A stretch of 64,000 bases of DNA from Choristoneura fumiferana (taxonomy: Eukaryota > Arthropoda > Insecta > Lepidoptera > Tortricidae), in the NCBI RefSeq assembly GCF_025370935.1, contig NC_133491.1:11569767-11633766 (forward strand), written 5' to 3'. Of the stretch, positions 19,890 to 31,459 are shown in pieces; the first letter of the stretch is position 1; the number at the start of each line of letters is the position of its first letter. The position numbers and the translations under genes were made by a program. The notes under the pieces are model-generated. The model did no database searches. It saw only the letters and a program-made list of their open reading frames with translations, and was not told where the DNA came from.

Positions 19890-20038
19890 ATAGTTTTGAA
19901 GTTATTTTCGAAAAAAGGCAAAAATTTACCCTTTTACCCCATACCTATCTCTGAAACTACAGACTACAGAGCCTAAGATTTCCTAGATGCCAACAAATTT
20001 GTACGGAACCGAGTCTGACTCGCTCTCGGCCGGTTTTT
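19890..20038 (-). repeat. P/P3-type repeat fragment
   Basis: CGGAACCGAGTCTGACTCGC followed by CTCTCGGCCGGTTTTTT is the reverse of the GTGCGAGTCGGACTC module seen at 3280, 52790 and 59587. Confidence 0.5.
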
Positions 20039-20254
20039 TCTTCAACTATTCTCTTTATGTTACAGGAAACCACCGGTAGATGGCGTTGGTAACGCTGCTT
20101 CAGTCAATAGTCGGTAAGTTGATTACTGTCGCTTGTACGGAATGGCCACTATCATGCGCATGCGGCGGCTCAGCGATCAATAGTACCTAATGTCAAGTAT
20201 ACCTTTATGCAAAATTATCATTGAAAGTGTATTTCTGATAAATCATATTAACAT

Positions 20255-20340
20255 GGCAGATGAGGGTAGCCCTAACTATTACAGCAAGTGTCTCGGCTGC
20301 GCAATGAACAGAGTATACCCTCGCCGCGCCGCCGCGTGCG
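20255..20340 (+). repeat. GCGCAATGAACAGAG repeat, copy 2
   Basis: Diverged copy of 13990-14111, followed by a GC-rich GCCGCGCCGCCGCGTGCGC segment. Confidence 0.35.
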
Positions 20341-20582
20341 CATAATCGTGGCCGGGCTGTTAGAATAACACAAATTTGTATATATTTTGGTTATTTCCTT
20401 TGCAAGTAATAAAATATTTAATTGAATAACTACCTAAGTACTGTTTTAAGATAATAATAAAACGTATAAGTAATCGCGTTTAAGTCCAGTCTCCAGCACC
20501 AATACAATATTTCGTGACATATAAGTTTTTTTTCTTAACTTTAATATCTTTTTGTTACGCTACACTACTTTGTCACGAATAA

Positions 20583-20609
20583 TGATTTCTTTCTTTCTTT
20601 CTTTCTTTC
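20583..20609. repeat. (TTCT)n microsatellite
   Basis: Six TTTC units. They lie just upstream of the 20638 frame and would serve as a polypyrimidine tract if that frame is an exon. Confidence 0.8.
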
Positions 20610-20637
20610 AATATCTGACACAATAAAGCGTGCATAA

Positions 20638-21174
20638 ATATCTGATAAGATCTATTTCAAGGGCCGGTTGGACGTGTCCGATATTTTTGCATGCTCTGCT
20701 GTGGCGGATACTAATGCAGGTGACTGTACTCATACTAATACATATTACTACATATTTATTAAAAGTGATGTTGACAATAACATTGAATATGTGCGTAACT
20801 CAAACTGTATCGAACCAAATTCTCCTGACCGTACCACAGTTTTTAGATCAACACATTATTCCCAAAAATCCAAAACCATCCTAAGCAATCAACCACTCAA
20901 GTCTCATGTCATCAGCAAAACATCAAATTCCGCCAAATCTCGAACCCGCCCAAAACATGTAATTCCGAACACCGCATCTCTGCCCGAGATCCCCAATCGA
21001 TTTCGCTACTCGATTAAAATAACCTCAAAAAAGCCAGATAATCCAGCCTCTAAAAATGGTAATTTCCAACACTGTTCTCACGAACCAAACAAAGGATTGA
21101 GAGTGAAAAAAGAGCTAAATATCGAAAGAAAAAAGGTATCCAATCACAATAAAATTACGCGGCGTGCACTGTAA
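20638..21174 (+). CDS. Candidate coding exon, unknown protein, no ATG
   Basis: Seen: 178 codons open from just after a TAA at 20635 to TAA at 21172-21174, the longest plus-strand frame here. There is no in-frame ATG; an apparent start at 20668 is TTG. The product would be polar, rich in Ser, Asn, Lys, Thr and Pro, with a basic C-terminus (VKKELNIERKKVSNHNK) and three spaced early Cys. No signal peptide, membrane segment or domain is recognised. Context: a (TTTC)n tract lies 30 nt upstream, so it could be a terminal exon entered through an AG near 20649 or 20660. No AATAAA lies shortly downstream. Nothing else in the window repeats it. It may be a real exon, a decayed transposon gene or chance; a frame this long in AT-rich DNA is only mildly surprising. 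Confidence 0.28.
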   Translation: MSDKIYFKGRLDVSDIFACSAVADTNAGDCTHTNTYYYIFIKSDVDNNIEYVRNSNCIEPNSPDRTTVFRSTHYSQKSKTILSNQPLKSHVISKTSNSAKSRTRPKHVIPNTASLPEIPNRFRYSIKITSKKPDNPASKNGNFQHCSHEPNKGLRVKKELNIERKKVSNHNKITRRAL

Positions 21175-21707
21175 TTTCGTTTTCCAATCGGGATAAGATA
21201 GCTGGTAATCTATGATGTTATTAAAATTAAGGCACCAAATGACAGATGTCAATCTGGTTAACTTACTGCCACCGATTCAATTTGCTGTGTGTATTTGAAA
21301 TGAATATTATTGATAGGAGTCATCTGCTTTCCTTATGAAATTGTCAATTTTTCCTGAAAGTACTGTACTAAACATTAATTATAACTTGAACTTCAAACGA
21401 CTAGGACCAGTTAAGAAGGATTTAAAGAGAATGGGTGTAACGTCATTACACAAAATGGGAAGAAGAACGCGGAAAGGTATTATGGAGAGTTGATCTCAAG
21501 TGAAACGGGACAACGAAGACATTCATAACAACTCAGTTTAGCCTTTTTTTTTAATTCCTACTACTTAAAAATGCTATTATATTTAACACAACCCGTCAGA
21601 TTTTGTAATATAATCATCAAATATTTATAACTGGCAACACTGACATAAGGGCGGCAGTCCGCACTGTTCGGGTCAATATTAAAACCGTATTTTTCTAAAC
21701 TGTTTAG
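21175..21707. other. No recognised feature
   Basis: AT-rich, no repeat matches within the window. Confidence 0.4.
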
Positions 21708-21770
21708 TATGCGCCGCGTGTGCGGTAAGCCAGGCTTAAGACACTGGCTGAAAATAATGAAAAACCGCTC
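21708..21770 (+). repeat. GCGCATGCGCGGTAAG repeat, copy 2
   Basis: TGCGCCGCGTGTGCGGTAAG, CTTAAGACACTGGCTG and AAAAACCGCTC parallel 3218-3270. Confidence 0.4.
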
Positions 21771-21939
21771 TCGGCACAGAGCCCGGCCAAATTAGAACTG
21801 CGTGTGCCTTCGCGCCACGAAAAAAACTGAAGTTTGACGTTTTAGTTTAAAAAATAGCGTTGGCATTGAGATAGAATCGAGATGAAACTTAATAAATATT
21901 AAAAATTAAGTGTCACATTTGGCTATCCACCTATCATAT

Positions 21940-22012
21940 TTCAGGTCTATGGGGAAGACCTATTTCCAACAGTAGACGTCCTACAGCTGATACGCTGTTG
22001 ATGATGATTCTG
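21940..22012 (+). mobile_element. RTE-like LINE 3' end
   Basis: GGTCTATGGGGAAGACCTAT, TTCCAACAGTAGACGTCC, TACAGCTGATACG and TTGATGATGATTC form the RTE 3' end with a decayed tail. Confidence 0.65.
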
Positions 22013-22127
22013 ATCTATCTACTTGATTTGATGATTGATGATGATCTTTGGGTTTCTTATTTTAGTAAAATTGTGTAAAATGAGGTGACCTTAATAAAAT
22101 ATGTGATGAACTGGAACTTTTTATCGT

Positions 22128-22264
22128 GTCACCAGTCTATCACCGTGGTAGACATCCTGCGCTGCACCTGCGCTTGCCGATCTTCGGTCTCCATTCGAGA
22201 ACTTTTCGACCTCAATGGCCATCTGATCTCCGTGCTATATGGCCTGCCCTTTGCCACCAACGAG
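22128..22264 (-). pseudogene. RTE-like LINE ORF2 C-terminal fragment
   Basis: CTTGCCGATCTTCGGTCTCC, ATTCGAGAACTTTTCGACC and TGCTATATGGCCTGCCC match 37580-37660, which encodes the WAGHIARRTDGRWGRKVLEW tail. This copy is diverged and inverted relative to the 3' end at 21940-22012. Confidence 0.65.
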
Positions 22265-23515
22265 TATTAAAATGGCTATTCATAATTTACAAAAGTTTGA
22301 TTAAAGTTGTGATCGTAATATGGACCTCAGTATTACAATAACAAGTCAAAAAAGCAGCGAACAACCGGTAGCTCGTTATTCATTAAGTGCATACGATAGC
22401 CATATTTAAAGTCGTGTCCGGCGGGCATAAATAAATGCTTCATTTAATAACTCTCGATGTTGTTTACAGTGCGTTTAAAATTATTTAAATTTAGACAAAT
22501 TAGGAAGGCGTTAATAGAGTATGTAGGTACGTGGATATTATAAAAGTATGGAGATCAAGCAATCATAAAATTAGTGAAGGGGATAGACTGCTATCCCCTT
22601 CTGACTGATGGCTGTCGTTTGATTATCCTGGGTTAGTTTTTCTGGTTCTTTCGGTGTTGATTGATTGGTCCATTTTTTTTCCTGGGACAATTGATATCAA
22701 ATAGATCCTAGATTACGAAATATCACTTGAAAATAGTGTAATTCTAGTTATTGCTACTGTGACGAAACTACTGCCTCTGTATTTTTAGGGTTCTGTACCT
22801 TAAAAAGAAAAACCGGAACCCTTATAGGACCACAGCCAATTTGATCAGAAACTATCGAACCACATGTTTGCTACAACAACTGGTAGTATGGTGTAGGTTG
22901 TGTCACTCTCAAGGAGTCGGTTGACGTTTCTTCATGGTCTTAGTTGTTAACCAACATTACATGCACAAATAGCAACTAGCCTGCCACAGAAATTCTCATT
23001 GAACACCATTTAGGAAAATACGAGTATAAATATTAAATTTCCCACCGTTTCCAACCCATAAATTATTATTATAATTTACAACTTACAATCGAGTTACATC
23101 GAGCATAAATCGAATAACACAATAGCTCGACTAATTACGAGTTACCTAGTAGGGAGAGTAATCGAATGAATCTCAAATCGAATGATCGAATCGATTCCTT
23201 ATTCAATGCGGCGGTTATTGTTTTTAATCAAACGTATTTGCATTCTGCATGGCCAGTTTGTTAGCGATATTTTTAAATATGGAGCGTTAAAAGTTAAATG
23301 ATCAACGGAAAAAAAAGTGGCACATAATACAAAGGAGTATTCGCTCCTTCATAATGTATTTATGACTATGATACTTTTTGTGCAACAAATTATGAAAAAT
23401 AAAATGTCAATGGCTGAGTAGTGAAACTTGATAGGTGTTAACTTATCAGATGGTATGAAGTTAGTGATTGATCTGAATAGTGACTTCTACTATGGGTTCC
23501 GATAGTTAGCAATAT
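22265..23515. other. Mostly unassigned; one P fragment
   Basis: Only 22783-22833 (TTTTTAGGGTTCTGTACC ... CCGGAACCCTTATAGG) is recognisable, as a family-P piece. No gene is supported. Confidence 0.4.
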
Positions 23516-23580
23516 CGAGACAGACATGGCGAAACTATAAGGGTTCCGTTTTTGCCATTTTGGGTCCGGAACCCTAAAAA
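23516..23580 (+). repeat. P element 3' end
   Basis: GACAGACATGGCGAAACTAT, AAGGGTTCCGTTTTTGCC and GGGTCCGGAACCCTAAAAA equal 36142-36205 nearly base for base. AGGGTTCCG and CGGAACCCT form an inner inverted repeat. Confidence 0.65.
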
Positions 23581-24111
23581 GATTAACAGTAGACGGTTTT
23601 ATCGTTAAAGAGCGATCTCTTCTACCGGCTAGTCAAAAGTTAATTATTATTAAGTTAATTAGCCGAAAATTTGAAATAGACATAAATATGCATTATGCAA
23701 TGAATTTCTAATTTAATAAATCAATCTTGTATTCAAAGTCTGTTGTAGTCTCCTATCAATGATTGTAGTGCTTAAAAGAGTTATCGTTAATCGAATCATT
23801 TAGGTAGAGTCGATAAGTAAGACACTTATGACAGATCAAAAATGCCGCGAAAATTCCGGGCTCTGCAAATAACTTTCAAAAGAAAAAAAAGAAAGAATAA
23901 AATTTACTAAAATTCGGCACAAAAAGAAAAATAAATTACAACTAAAAAAAAATTGACAACCTTACATACTTACTAAATAGGAAGAAAGAAAAGAAACGTG
24001 CCGAAGAAGCAAAAAGGGCCACTCTCAGGGTGTTGCCACGGCAAGCCGTAGCGCTGGTTTTCAGTACAAACACTCAAAACAGCAGTCAAAAAAATCCATG
24101 GTTGCAGTAAT
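23581..24111. other. No recognised feature
   Basis: A-rich segment (23880-24010). No gene. Confidence 0.4.
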
Positions 24112-24360
24112 GTGGCTTATTGCCATTCGCATCTTAAGCAGGGTAAGTATCGTAGGTTCAAACCCGGACTCGTACTTGTGATTTTACGAAATTCATGTAC
24201 AAAATTACATTTGAAATTTACCACGAGCTTTATACGGTTCGAGCTTTAAGGAAAACATCGTGAGGAGACCTGCACAAACCTGCGAAGCCATTTAATGGTG
24301 TGCGTGTGTGAAGTTCCCAATACGCATTGCACCCGCGTGGGAACTATGGCTCAAGCCCAA
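24112..24360 (+). mobile_element. SINE-B, diverged
   Basis: TAGGTTCAAACCCGGACTCG (box B region), TTACCACGAGCTTTA, AAAACATCGTGAGGAGACC, CACAAACCTGCGAAGCC and CGCGTGGGAACTATGGCTCA follow the SINE-B order. The 3' end is lost. Confidence 0.75.
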
Positions 24361-25299
24361 ATTTACATATATATATATTACCGACCTCGTAAAATTCGTC
24401 TGCCATTCATCTACCCACGCATTATAAAGCTGTCTCACTCTCGCACTATACCCCCATTTACATCGTACTCTTTCCTGCCTAAGAGAGCGTGACTAGCATA
24501 GCTTGTGAGTTTACCTTACTTTATGGCTTTTTCGTGAAAAATTACTGGCCAGGTACCGGGCAAATGAGCTTCTACGATTATGGTAGGGCTGTTATATTGC
24601 ACGTAGAATTTGAGTTTCCTCTTGGCTTGAGTTGCCTTAAAGTCATGAGGTTAGATGCAGACTAGCTGTTGCTAATAATAATATAGTACGACCAAGACCA
24701 AGCCAGATCAATTTCTCATCCCCGAAAACCTCTACATACCAAATTTCATCGAAATCGTTGGAGTCGTTTCCGAGATTCTGATTAAATACAAGAATTGCTT
24801 GTTTAATGGTATTAGATAATAGCTTTTTATCACCTCTCTATTCCCAGTCTAAACTAGGTACACACTAGAATAATTCAAACGTCTCTTCATTTTTAGATAG
24901 TTTTTCTTTGGTGACGTAACATGTTTGTGCCACAGAATAGAATAACAATCCATGCATCAACGTTAGGCGCGCTGCAGCGAAAGTGACTCCTTTGTGCGGC
25001 ACAGCGCAGCCGCCATATTGTAATGGTAATAAGGCACTATCGCACTTTTAAACATAAGAGCTAGGAATTCGGACAAATTTTACTTCAGTACCAAATTAAC
25101 TATAACCTTTTAACTTCTGCTCCTTTTTGCTCCTCCGTTCCACAAATGCAAGACAGCTATACATGTCTGTGACATAAAATATGTGACACTACTGAAATAT
25201 TTTGAGTCCCAACTGTTGAAATTTAAGTTACTTAGCAGAGTTTTTAGACCACTAGACTTCTTTTTTGCGTTTTTTTTAAGGTTTTGCTTTTTAATTTTT
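24361..25299. other. No gene; one weak repeat echo
   Basis: 24735-24780 (CATACCAAATTTCATCGAAA, TCGTTGGAGTCGTTTCCGAG) has the wording of transposon-derived repeats (compare CATACCAAATTTCATG in the Helitrons). The rest is unassigned. Confidence 0.4.
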
Positions 25300-25460
25300 A
25301 TTCAATTCTATGTTTATTTATCTGTTGCTGTAACAACAAAAAAATACAGATTATATTTAACATAACTTTCAGGTATATTTTTATTACGATTTTTGAGATA
25401 CAATACAACCCTGTGACGGACAGACGGACAGTATTCAGAGATTAATAGGGTCCCGTTTAT
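25300..25460 (+). repeat. P-type fragment with GGACAGACGGACAG
   Basis: TTTATCTGTTGCTGTAACAA, CTGTGACGGACAGACGGACA and AATAGGGTCCCG are a scrambled version of the P modules. Confidence 0.35.
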
Positions 25461-25704
25461 TCCTACAAAAGAATTACAACTTACAAGTGATGCCAACATA
25501 AGGGTGTTAAAAATGCTCTACAAATCTAAACTGCCCCTTTTAAACTAATTGCTCTTTTGTTTAAATATTTATCGCTTATCGTTATCTTCGTATAGATAAA
25601 GGCAGATATTGATCTCGCTCCAATTAAAGGCTTGTGAGGAGCATGGCAATACGTTAGAGCTTTAGAACAAGGCTGGCCAATAGATTTTCTCGGTCAAAAT
25701 TCTT

Positions 25705-25790
25705 TAGGGGCCATCCACAAAGTTTGTCCCACCAATTTTTACCATTTTAGCCCCCCCGCCCCTTGTCACATGCATTGCTATGAAAATTGC
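25705..25790 (+). repeat. CACACCAATTTT repeat, copy 2
   Basis: GGGGCCATCCACAAAG, TTTGTCCCACCAATTTTTAC and CCCCGCCCCTTGTCACATGC correspond to 7628-7700. Confidence 0.4.
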
Positions 25791-26180
25791 AATTATTTTG
25801 TCTATCCACACATACAGTCCAATTCCGAACCTTCTCTTTTGAAGTCGGTTAAAAAAAAAAATTACTGAATTTTACAGGAATAAAGGGTTTGGTTAAATAC
25901 CTAACTCTAAACATTTCAGTAGATAAGAGCTATCGATTATAAATATTTGAAAAATGAAAATAAACTATATGGTACAGAGGGAGTGAAAAACGCTTCCATC
26001 GTCAAAAAACAATGGATATGTATAAAGCTCCCGTGATTAATATGACAAATTCTTGAAGCGGCGCTTCATTTTATCTGGAAGATTTATCGCCTCGATTAAG
26101 CCGCTGTTTGACCCCTGATAATTTACTTGTAACGCTAGCGTTATATGGATGTGCCTCATAAAAAGAAATAATATATAACA

Positions 26181-26770
26181 CTAGCGTTTACCCGCGGCTT
26201 CGCACGCGTTAATCATTATAGATACAGCAGTTGAATTGAAATTCCGGGATTTTATTAAACTCTCGTGGGAATTCCCTAAAATTACATCGTGGTTTTCATT
26301 GACGTTATATTATAACAACCATGCCAAATTTCATGACTCTATAACCAGCGGTTGTTATTTAAAGATTTTATCCCTATCCCGTGGGAATATATCGGGATAA
26401 AAAGTAGCCTATGTGTTATTCCAGATGTCCAGCTATCTACATACCAAATTTCATGACTCTAAGCCCAGCGGTTATTATTTCAAGATTTTATATCCCTATC
26501 CCGTGGGAATATTGGGATAAAAAGTAGCTTATGTGTTATTCCAGATGTTCAGCTATCTACCTACCAAATAAACCTAGCGGTTATTAGTTCGAGATTTTAT
26601 CCCTATCCCGTGGGAATATCGGGATAAAAAGTATTCTATGTTTTAATCCAGGTTATAAACAAACTTTATGCCAAATTTCATCTAAATCCGTCCAGCCGTT
26701 GCAGCGTGAACAAGTAACAAACATACTCACTCACAAACTTTCACATTTATAATATTAGTAGGAAGTAGGA
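26181..26770 (-). mobile_element. Non-autonomous Helitron with internal 120-bp repeats
   Basis: On the minus strand it starts A|TCCTACTTCCTACTAATATT and ends GAAGCCGCGGGTAAACGCTAG|T. TC at the 5' end, CTAG at the 3' end preceded by a GC-rich hairpin, and an A|T target are Helitron rules. Inside, a 120-bp unit (CATGACTCTA...ACCAAATTT) repeats at 26332, 26452 and, diverged, about 26570. No Rep/helicase coding sequence is present. Confidence 0.8.
26332..26690 (-). repeat. Three 120-bp tandem units inside the Helitron
   Basis: Each unit holds ATCCCTATCCCGTGGGAATA, GGGATAAAAAGTA and TATGTGTTATTCCAGATG (third unit TATGTTTTAATCC). The period is 120 bp between the first two. Confidence 0.8.
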
Positions 26771-27601
26771 TTTAAAACTGACTTATTAAACAACAAAAGG
26801 AAGAGGAGGCATGCTTTTGTATGTATGCTCACCGAAAACTTCAATGTTCACCAAATGGGTAGGTCTGTACGTTTCGAAATAGTTCAATTTCGAGTTTGAT
26901 TTTAATATTACTTATATAAAAACAGCTAAGCAATTTTTTTTTTCATATTTGAAGTCGGCTAATGCTACTGTTTCATTTAGAATTTAGAATTACGAAATTT
27001 TGGAAAAGTCGGCGTAATATTTGTATGACCTGTCAAAATACTCTATTCGAATGGCTAGTTATCACGTTGCTTATTTGCCAATTCTAACTATTACCAACTA
27101 CTATTTATTTGTTTTAAAGCAAGTAAAAGTAATTTTGCAGTTAATTAAATATTTAAACCAGTTCTCACGGCCCAAATTAAAGTATTGTTTTACTAAAGTT
27201 GCGACTTATAATATTTTTTATGGTGTCATCTACTTACCGTATTCAAATGGAGGCTGCTGTGCCGATAGAATTTAGATATTTTCGTGACGTAATGAAAAAA
27301 TTTAAACACTCGGTTATTTTTCGTACTTATGTCGTCCACTTTAATACAAGCCCGTGGCTTATCCCCACTATTCTTACCATATAGAACATAATTAAAACAG
27401 ACTGGTAGTATTGCATTAATTTATTCGTTAGCACTTTTAATTTGCTCGCGGGTGTTTAGCATAAATTCTTTTTTTCTGTTGAGGAATTCTTCCCCCCTCC
27501 CAATTAGCGGGGAGCGTAATTTATTTGCTCTTAATAAGAAAGTTCCACGTTTTTTTACGTATCTTAAAAGGTGTTGATGTTTAATTCGATTCTTTATTGT
27601 T
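26771..27601. other. No recognised feature
   Basis: AT-rich. Frames of 84 and 61 codons at 27021-27384 overlap each other and lack motifs. Confidence 0.4.
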
Positions 27602-27631
27602 TACTTTTTTTTTTTGTGTGTGTGTGTGTTT
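27602..27631. repeat. T-run plus (GT)n microsatellite
   Basis: About twelve T then GTGTGTGTGTGTGTTTG. Confidence 0.8.
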
Positions 27632-27894
27632 GTTACTTTTTCACGCGAAAAGGAATTGCCGAATTTGGATGAAATCTCGGGGATAACATACGTACATAAT
27701 AGGTGACTTTTCATTCCGAAACTTTACGGGATTTAAATACACATGCAAAATCCCGAAATCTTAAATCTCAGCTAAGTATAAAGAAAAATATTTCAGGTGT
27801 TCTTCATACGGCGTTTAAGAAAAGCACGATGTAATTCTTGGCAATGAGGGTTTCTTTTCCTTGACAGGCAAAATATCGCTAGATGGCGTTAGTA

Positions 27895-28084
27895 CAGTAA
27901 AATCCGGTTATAACGACGGCCAAGGGCCGTAATAAATATAACGTCGTACTAACCGGACGCCGTACTAAACGAACCGATGTACTTTCATGGTGGCTCATAT
28001 TAAAACCAGACATATGCCTATATAGGCAGTATATACCTACTTATGTCGCTAAAAACGGTTGGTCGTACTAAATGGATTACACTG
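27895..28084. mobile_element. pogo/Tigger-like MITE, 190 bp
   Basis: CAGTAAAATCCGGTTATAAC at the left and, as reverse complement of the right end, CAGTGTAATCCATTTAGTAC. TA sits directly outside both ends, the target duplication of Tc1/mariner-pogo elements. GTCGTACTAA motifs repeat inside. No transposase. Confidence 0.7.
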
Positions 28085-28865
28085 TATTGAAGTGTATGTT
28101 TGACGGTGCATTCTTGCTAGCGTTGGGTATTTAGTTATTTAACCAATCACACACAACCGTGACGCAACTGTCAAAGTTGTCAAACGTATACTAGCCCCAA
28201 GCAGCCTGTTACAAATTTACTATTATCTTTTTTAGTTAGACTTACTGATAGAGCTTGAGGATAAGATTATGATTCTAATAGTAAATGAGGAAAAATGACC
28301 ATAAATAAAAAAAAAACAGTAAAAATCTAATAAACATCACAACCAACAATAACTAATGTTGTAACAGACATACATTTCCTAATATCATAATCTGACACAG
28401 AAATGCTTTCACTATCGCCCGCACCCTAAAAAATATTTGCGAAATTTCATGCACATACAAAATTCAACTTTAATTTGTACCACTACAGCTTATTCTTCTT
28501 CACTATATTTAATGTCACCCTATTCGTTTTTAGACCGGGAGCTTGTGCTCTATAAAATGTATGAATAAAGTTGCTTGTCCTTTGCGTTACCGTGCTGTGG
28601 AGTTTGCCGGGTGAAATAAAGTGTCCCCGGGCCATTAAGTCCGGATTAGTCCGGGATCAGTTGACCACGGTCATATTAAAACCCGGATTTGGTCACTTGT
28701 AGTAATTCGTATTTCTGAGGACTTGTGGCCAAAAGGATGACTTAATTAGATAGAGGTTGGCTGGAAGAGATCCCTTAAGGCTTGGGTGATTGGGCTAAGT
28801 ATTGAATGAATTTCGATGAACTTTTGGCTGTAACAAAAGATTCAATTAGGTATAGGTCTTATTCA
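28085..28865. other. No recognised feature
   Basis: No gene or known repeat. Confidence 0.4.
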
Positions 28866-28920
28866 TCCATCCATTTATTTATTTATTTGCATTAAATGTG
28901 GTTAACAAAAGGTCTTAAAT
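28866..28920 (-). mobile_element. LINE 3' tail (ATTT)n, reverse
   Basis: CATCCATCCATTTATTTATT followed by TTTGCATTAAATGTGG reads on the minus strand as a terminal simple repeat after an AATGCAAAT context. Weak. Confidence 0.3.
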
Positions 28921-29934
28921 ATATATTATTCAGCATGTACATAATCTTACTCAATATAAAAATGTCTGAGAGTTACTAAAACACATGATAAAGGCAAAAA
29001 AACTATTTAGGAGTTCCTCCAGTGTTAATATTTTTTGTTCATAAATGTAATACCATACATACTTTCCGTTTCAAGTACCTTTCTAAACATAGATAGAGTT
29101 GTCAAATCCGTTCATAAGTGACCGAGTTCTTAGATAACAAACAGACATTAAAAATGCAACTGAATTGAGAATCTCCTCCTTTTTTGAAGGTGGTATTTAA
29201 CTAAGGATTACTATTAGGAAAACAGAATATAAAAAAAGACTTAGAAATGGATAACCAAACACCTTGTTTCTGAAATTATGCAAGTAAAGCGATTGTCGCC
29301 TAAAACTTCTTTAAAAAAACAATCGATTAATCTAAATTGCACTAATTTCCATAACCAATTATACTTCGTCAGCTCCCGTGTTAAGGGCCTTATACACTGT
29401 AAGACAGATTGGCCGATTAGCCCGACACGACATCCGACATCACAGTTATTAATAACCTAAATGATCGAGTTAATTAAAATAAACAATCGTTGTCGCACCC
29501 TTAAGAAATTGTAAATTAGATCTGACTTTTTTGAGGGTAGATTCATTTTTTAAAGGAAAGGGGTGTTGACAGAAGCGTAAAAGAGGTAATTTTTATGTTT
29601 ATTTGCAATACGGTGTTGGTAGGCTTCTCGCAAAGTAGACGAACGGTTTGGTAATGATGGGTAAGTCCTAAATCCACCAGCGGACGTCTTCGAACTAGTA
29701 TAAAGTTGGAGATGCCTATCGAAATGAAAATTGCCTACTCGTATTTAATTTTACAAGCTTTTATTTATTTTCACCTGTCCTGGTATGGTTTTTGTGGTTG
29801 CCTATAGCATAGAAAATTAAATTTGACCTACTTCTACTTAGGTGTAGGTTGGATGAATATGTAACGAAGAATACATATATAGTCAATAAAAAGTACAGCC
29901 AGCAATTTTAATATAAAGGAAGGAAGAAAGAAAA
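28921..29934. other. One kilobase, nothing identified
   Basis: AT-rich, no matches to other parts of the window. Confidence 0.4.
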
Positions 29935-30093
29935 TTCATTTATTCACTAGCACTCAACACACAACAATATACATAGACGACACGAAGGATAAAGAAGGAG
30001 TGTGTGATTGCGATTGCGAATTGGATACTGGCTCAGCATAACGCTGAAATATTTATAACAGCGCTGACTTTCAGCCAGCCACCTGTTGTATTT
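29935..30093 (-). mobile_element. LINE-K 3' untranslated fragment, copy 2
   Basis: On plus it reads AAGAAAGAAAATTCATTTAT, ACACACAACAATATACAT, TACTGGCTCAGCATAACGCT and GCGCTGACTTTCAGCCAGCC, parallel to 5089-5278. The AAGAAAG end is the reverse of a TTTC-type tail. Confidence 0.6.
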
Positions 30094-30532
30094 AGTTACT
30101 GGTATATTTCAATAGGCATTGGCATTTGAAATCCGCTACATCTACAAAAACAACTGCCTTAGCTATTTTAACACGCTGACCATTCCTTTAAACACAGTGA
30201 TTGTAATTTATCTACATGCACCACGCCAGCTCATCTTGTCAACCCCTTTGTTTGCCCACATAAAGCTCTTTGCATTAAAGATCTTGCCAAAAAAACAGTA
30301 GCGTAGCATCTAAGACGACCCCTATTCGTCAGAATGAAAATAGACGTCAGACGGCCACTTAATCAAAGAATCACAATACGAATGAATATTTATGAGAATT
30401 AGGATTGGAAACGGTGCGGTGGGGCCTTAATTGTTAGAGCGGGAGCTTGTCTTCACGCTTTTTTTTAGTTAGAAGAGACGACGGACATGTGTTTGTAAAT
30501 GGAGCAACAAAATTTGTGCCTGAAGGTTTTAG
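30094..30532. other. No recognised feature
   Basis: A 60-codon frame at 30119-30301 opens with TTG and has no support. Confidence 0.4.
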
Positions 30533-30598
30533 AAAGAAAAGAAAGAAAGAAAGAAAGAAAGGTTTTATTTTGGCTCCTAAAACTAGCATTAAAACCAG
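30533..30598 (-). mobile_element. LINE 3' end with (CTTT)n tail
   Basis: AAAGAAAGAAAGAAAGAAAG followed by GGTTTTATTTTGGCTCC reads on minus as AATAAAACC plus (TTTC)n, a LINE polyadenylation region with simple tail. CTAAAACTAGCATTAAAAC resembles 58060-58080. Confidence 0.5.
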
Positions 30599-31459
30599 AG
30601 AAAATCGAACTTAATTTTGAATATTGGAATATTGGTGGATCCAGAATTATAGGTTAGGAGGCTTGATCTCAGAGTAGATTTAAGCAAAATACGGTAAGAC
30701 ACGGAAGAACTCACATGCTTTTGCTTGAACACCCTTTAGCAATTTGTTGCAATCAGATTGCCTTGAACTAATTAAAAGCTTTATCCTGTGGCCCTCATGA
30801 ACAAATATAAAATTGCTCCCTCTTTATGCCGAGGGAATTTCGAAAAATACCTCTTTAATTTTAGGACTACGTTCGGCCAAATCCAGGTGTCTCCAGTGTT
30901 GAATCTTTCTGATCTTCCTTCTATTTTTAACTCCCGACGCAAAAAGGGAGGTGTTATAAATTTATTTCTGATTTTTTTAGTCTTTGACACCGCCAGCCAA
31001 TGATCCAAGCCCTGATTAAACACGACTCCGTAACAGTATTCATGTAAACAAATTGGATAATGCAAATCGGATCGACGCCGGAGTTGAGACATCAAACTTC
31101 AATAATCAAAGGGCGGGAATCTTGAGAGGCGCAAAGATTATGCGGGGGCAGCGGCAGACGCGACACTTCTCTGAACTTGGAAATGACTTGTGGATGTCAT
31201 ATAACATTTGCTTTGCTAACAAGGTTTGTTTTGTTGTCAGAGTTATGGACATTTCGTAAAGATTTGCATCTGTCACATGATACAAATATGTAGTTTCTTG
31301 AGACATTATTCTATATTGGCTATTATTGGAGATAGCCGACAGTGAATGAGGGGGAAAATAGCAATAAGACAGGATTAATATTTTAAGTAGCTATTGAAGT
31401 TATGCGCCTCGCGCATTTTGGTTTTTTTTTAACCTTCTATATCCATTTATTTAAAAAAA
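30599..31459. other. Mostly unassigned; P2 head at 30928-30975
   Basis: TTTTTAACTCCCGACGCAAA and AAGGGAGGTGTTATAAATTT mark the start of a P2 repeat that stops after 50 bp. A 104-codon minus frame (30781-31095) crosses this repeat and is not supported. Confidence 0.4.

Noticed and set aside
20668..21174. TTG-initiated full-length protein
   Set aside because: Animal genes do not routinely start with TTG. I list it only as a possible exon.
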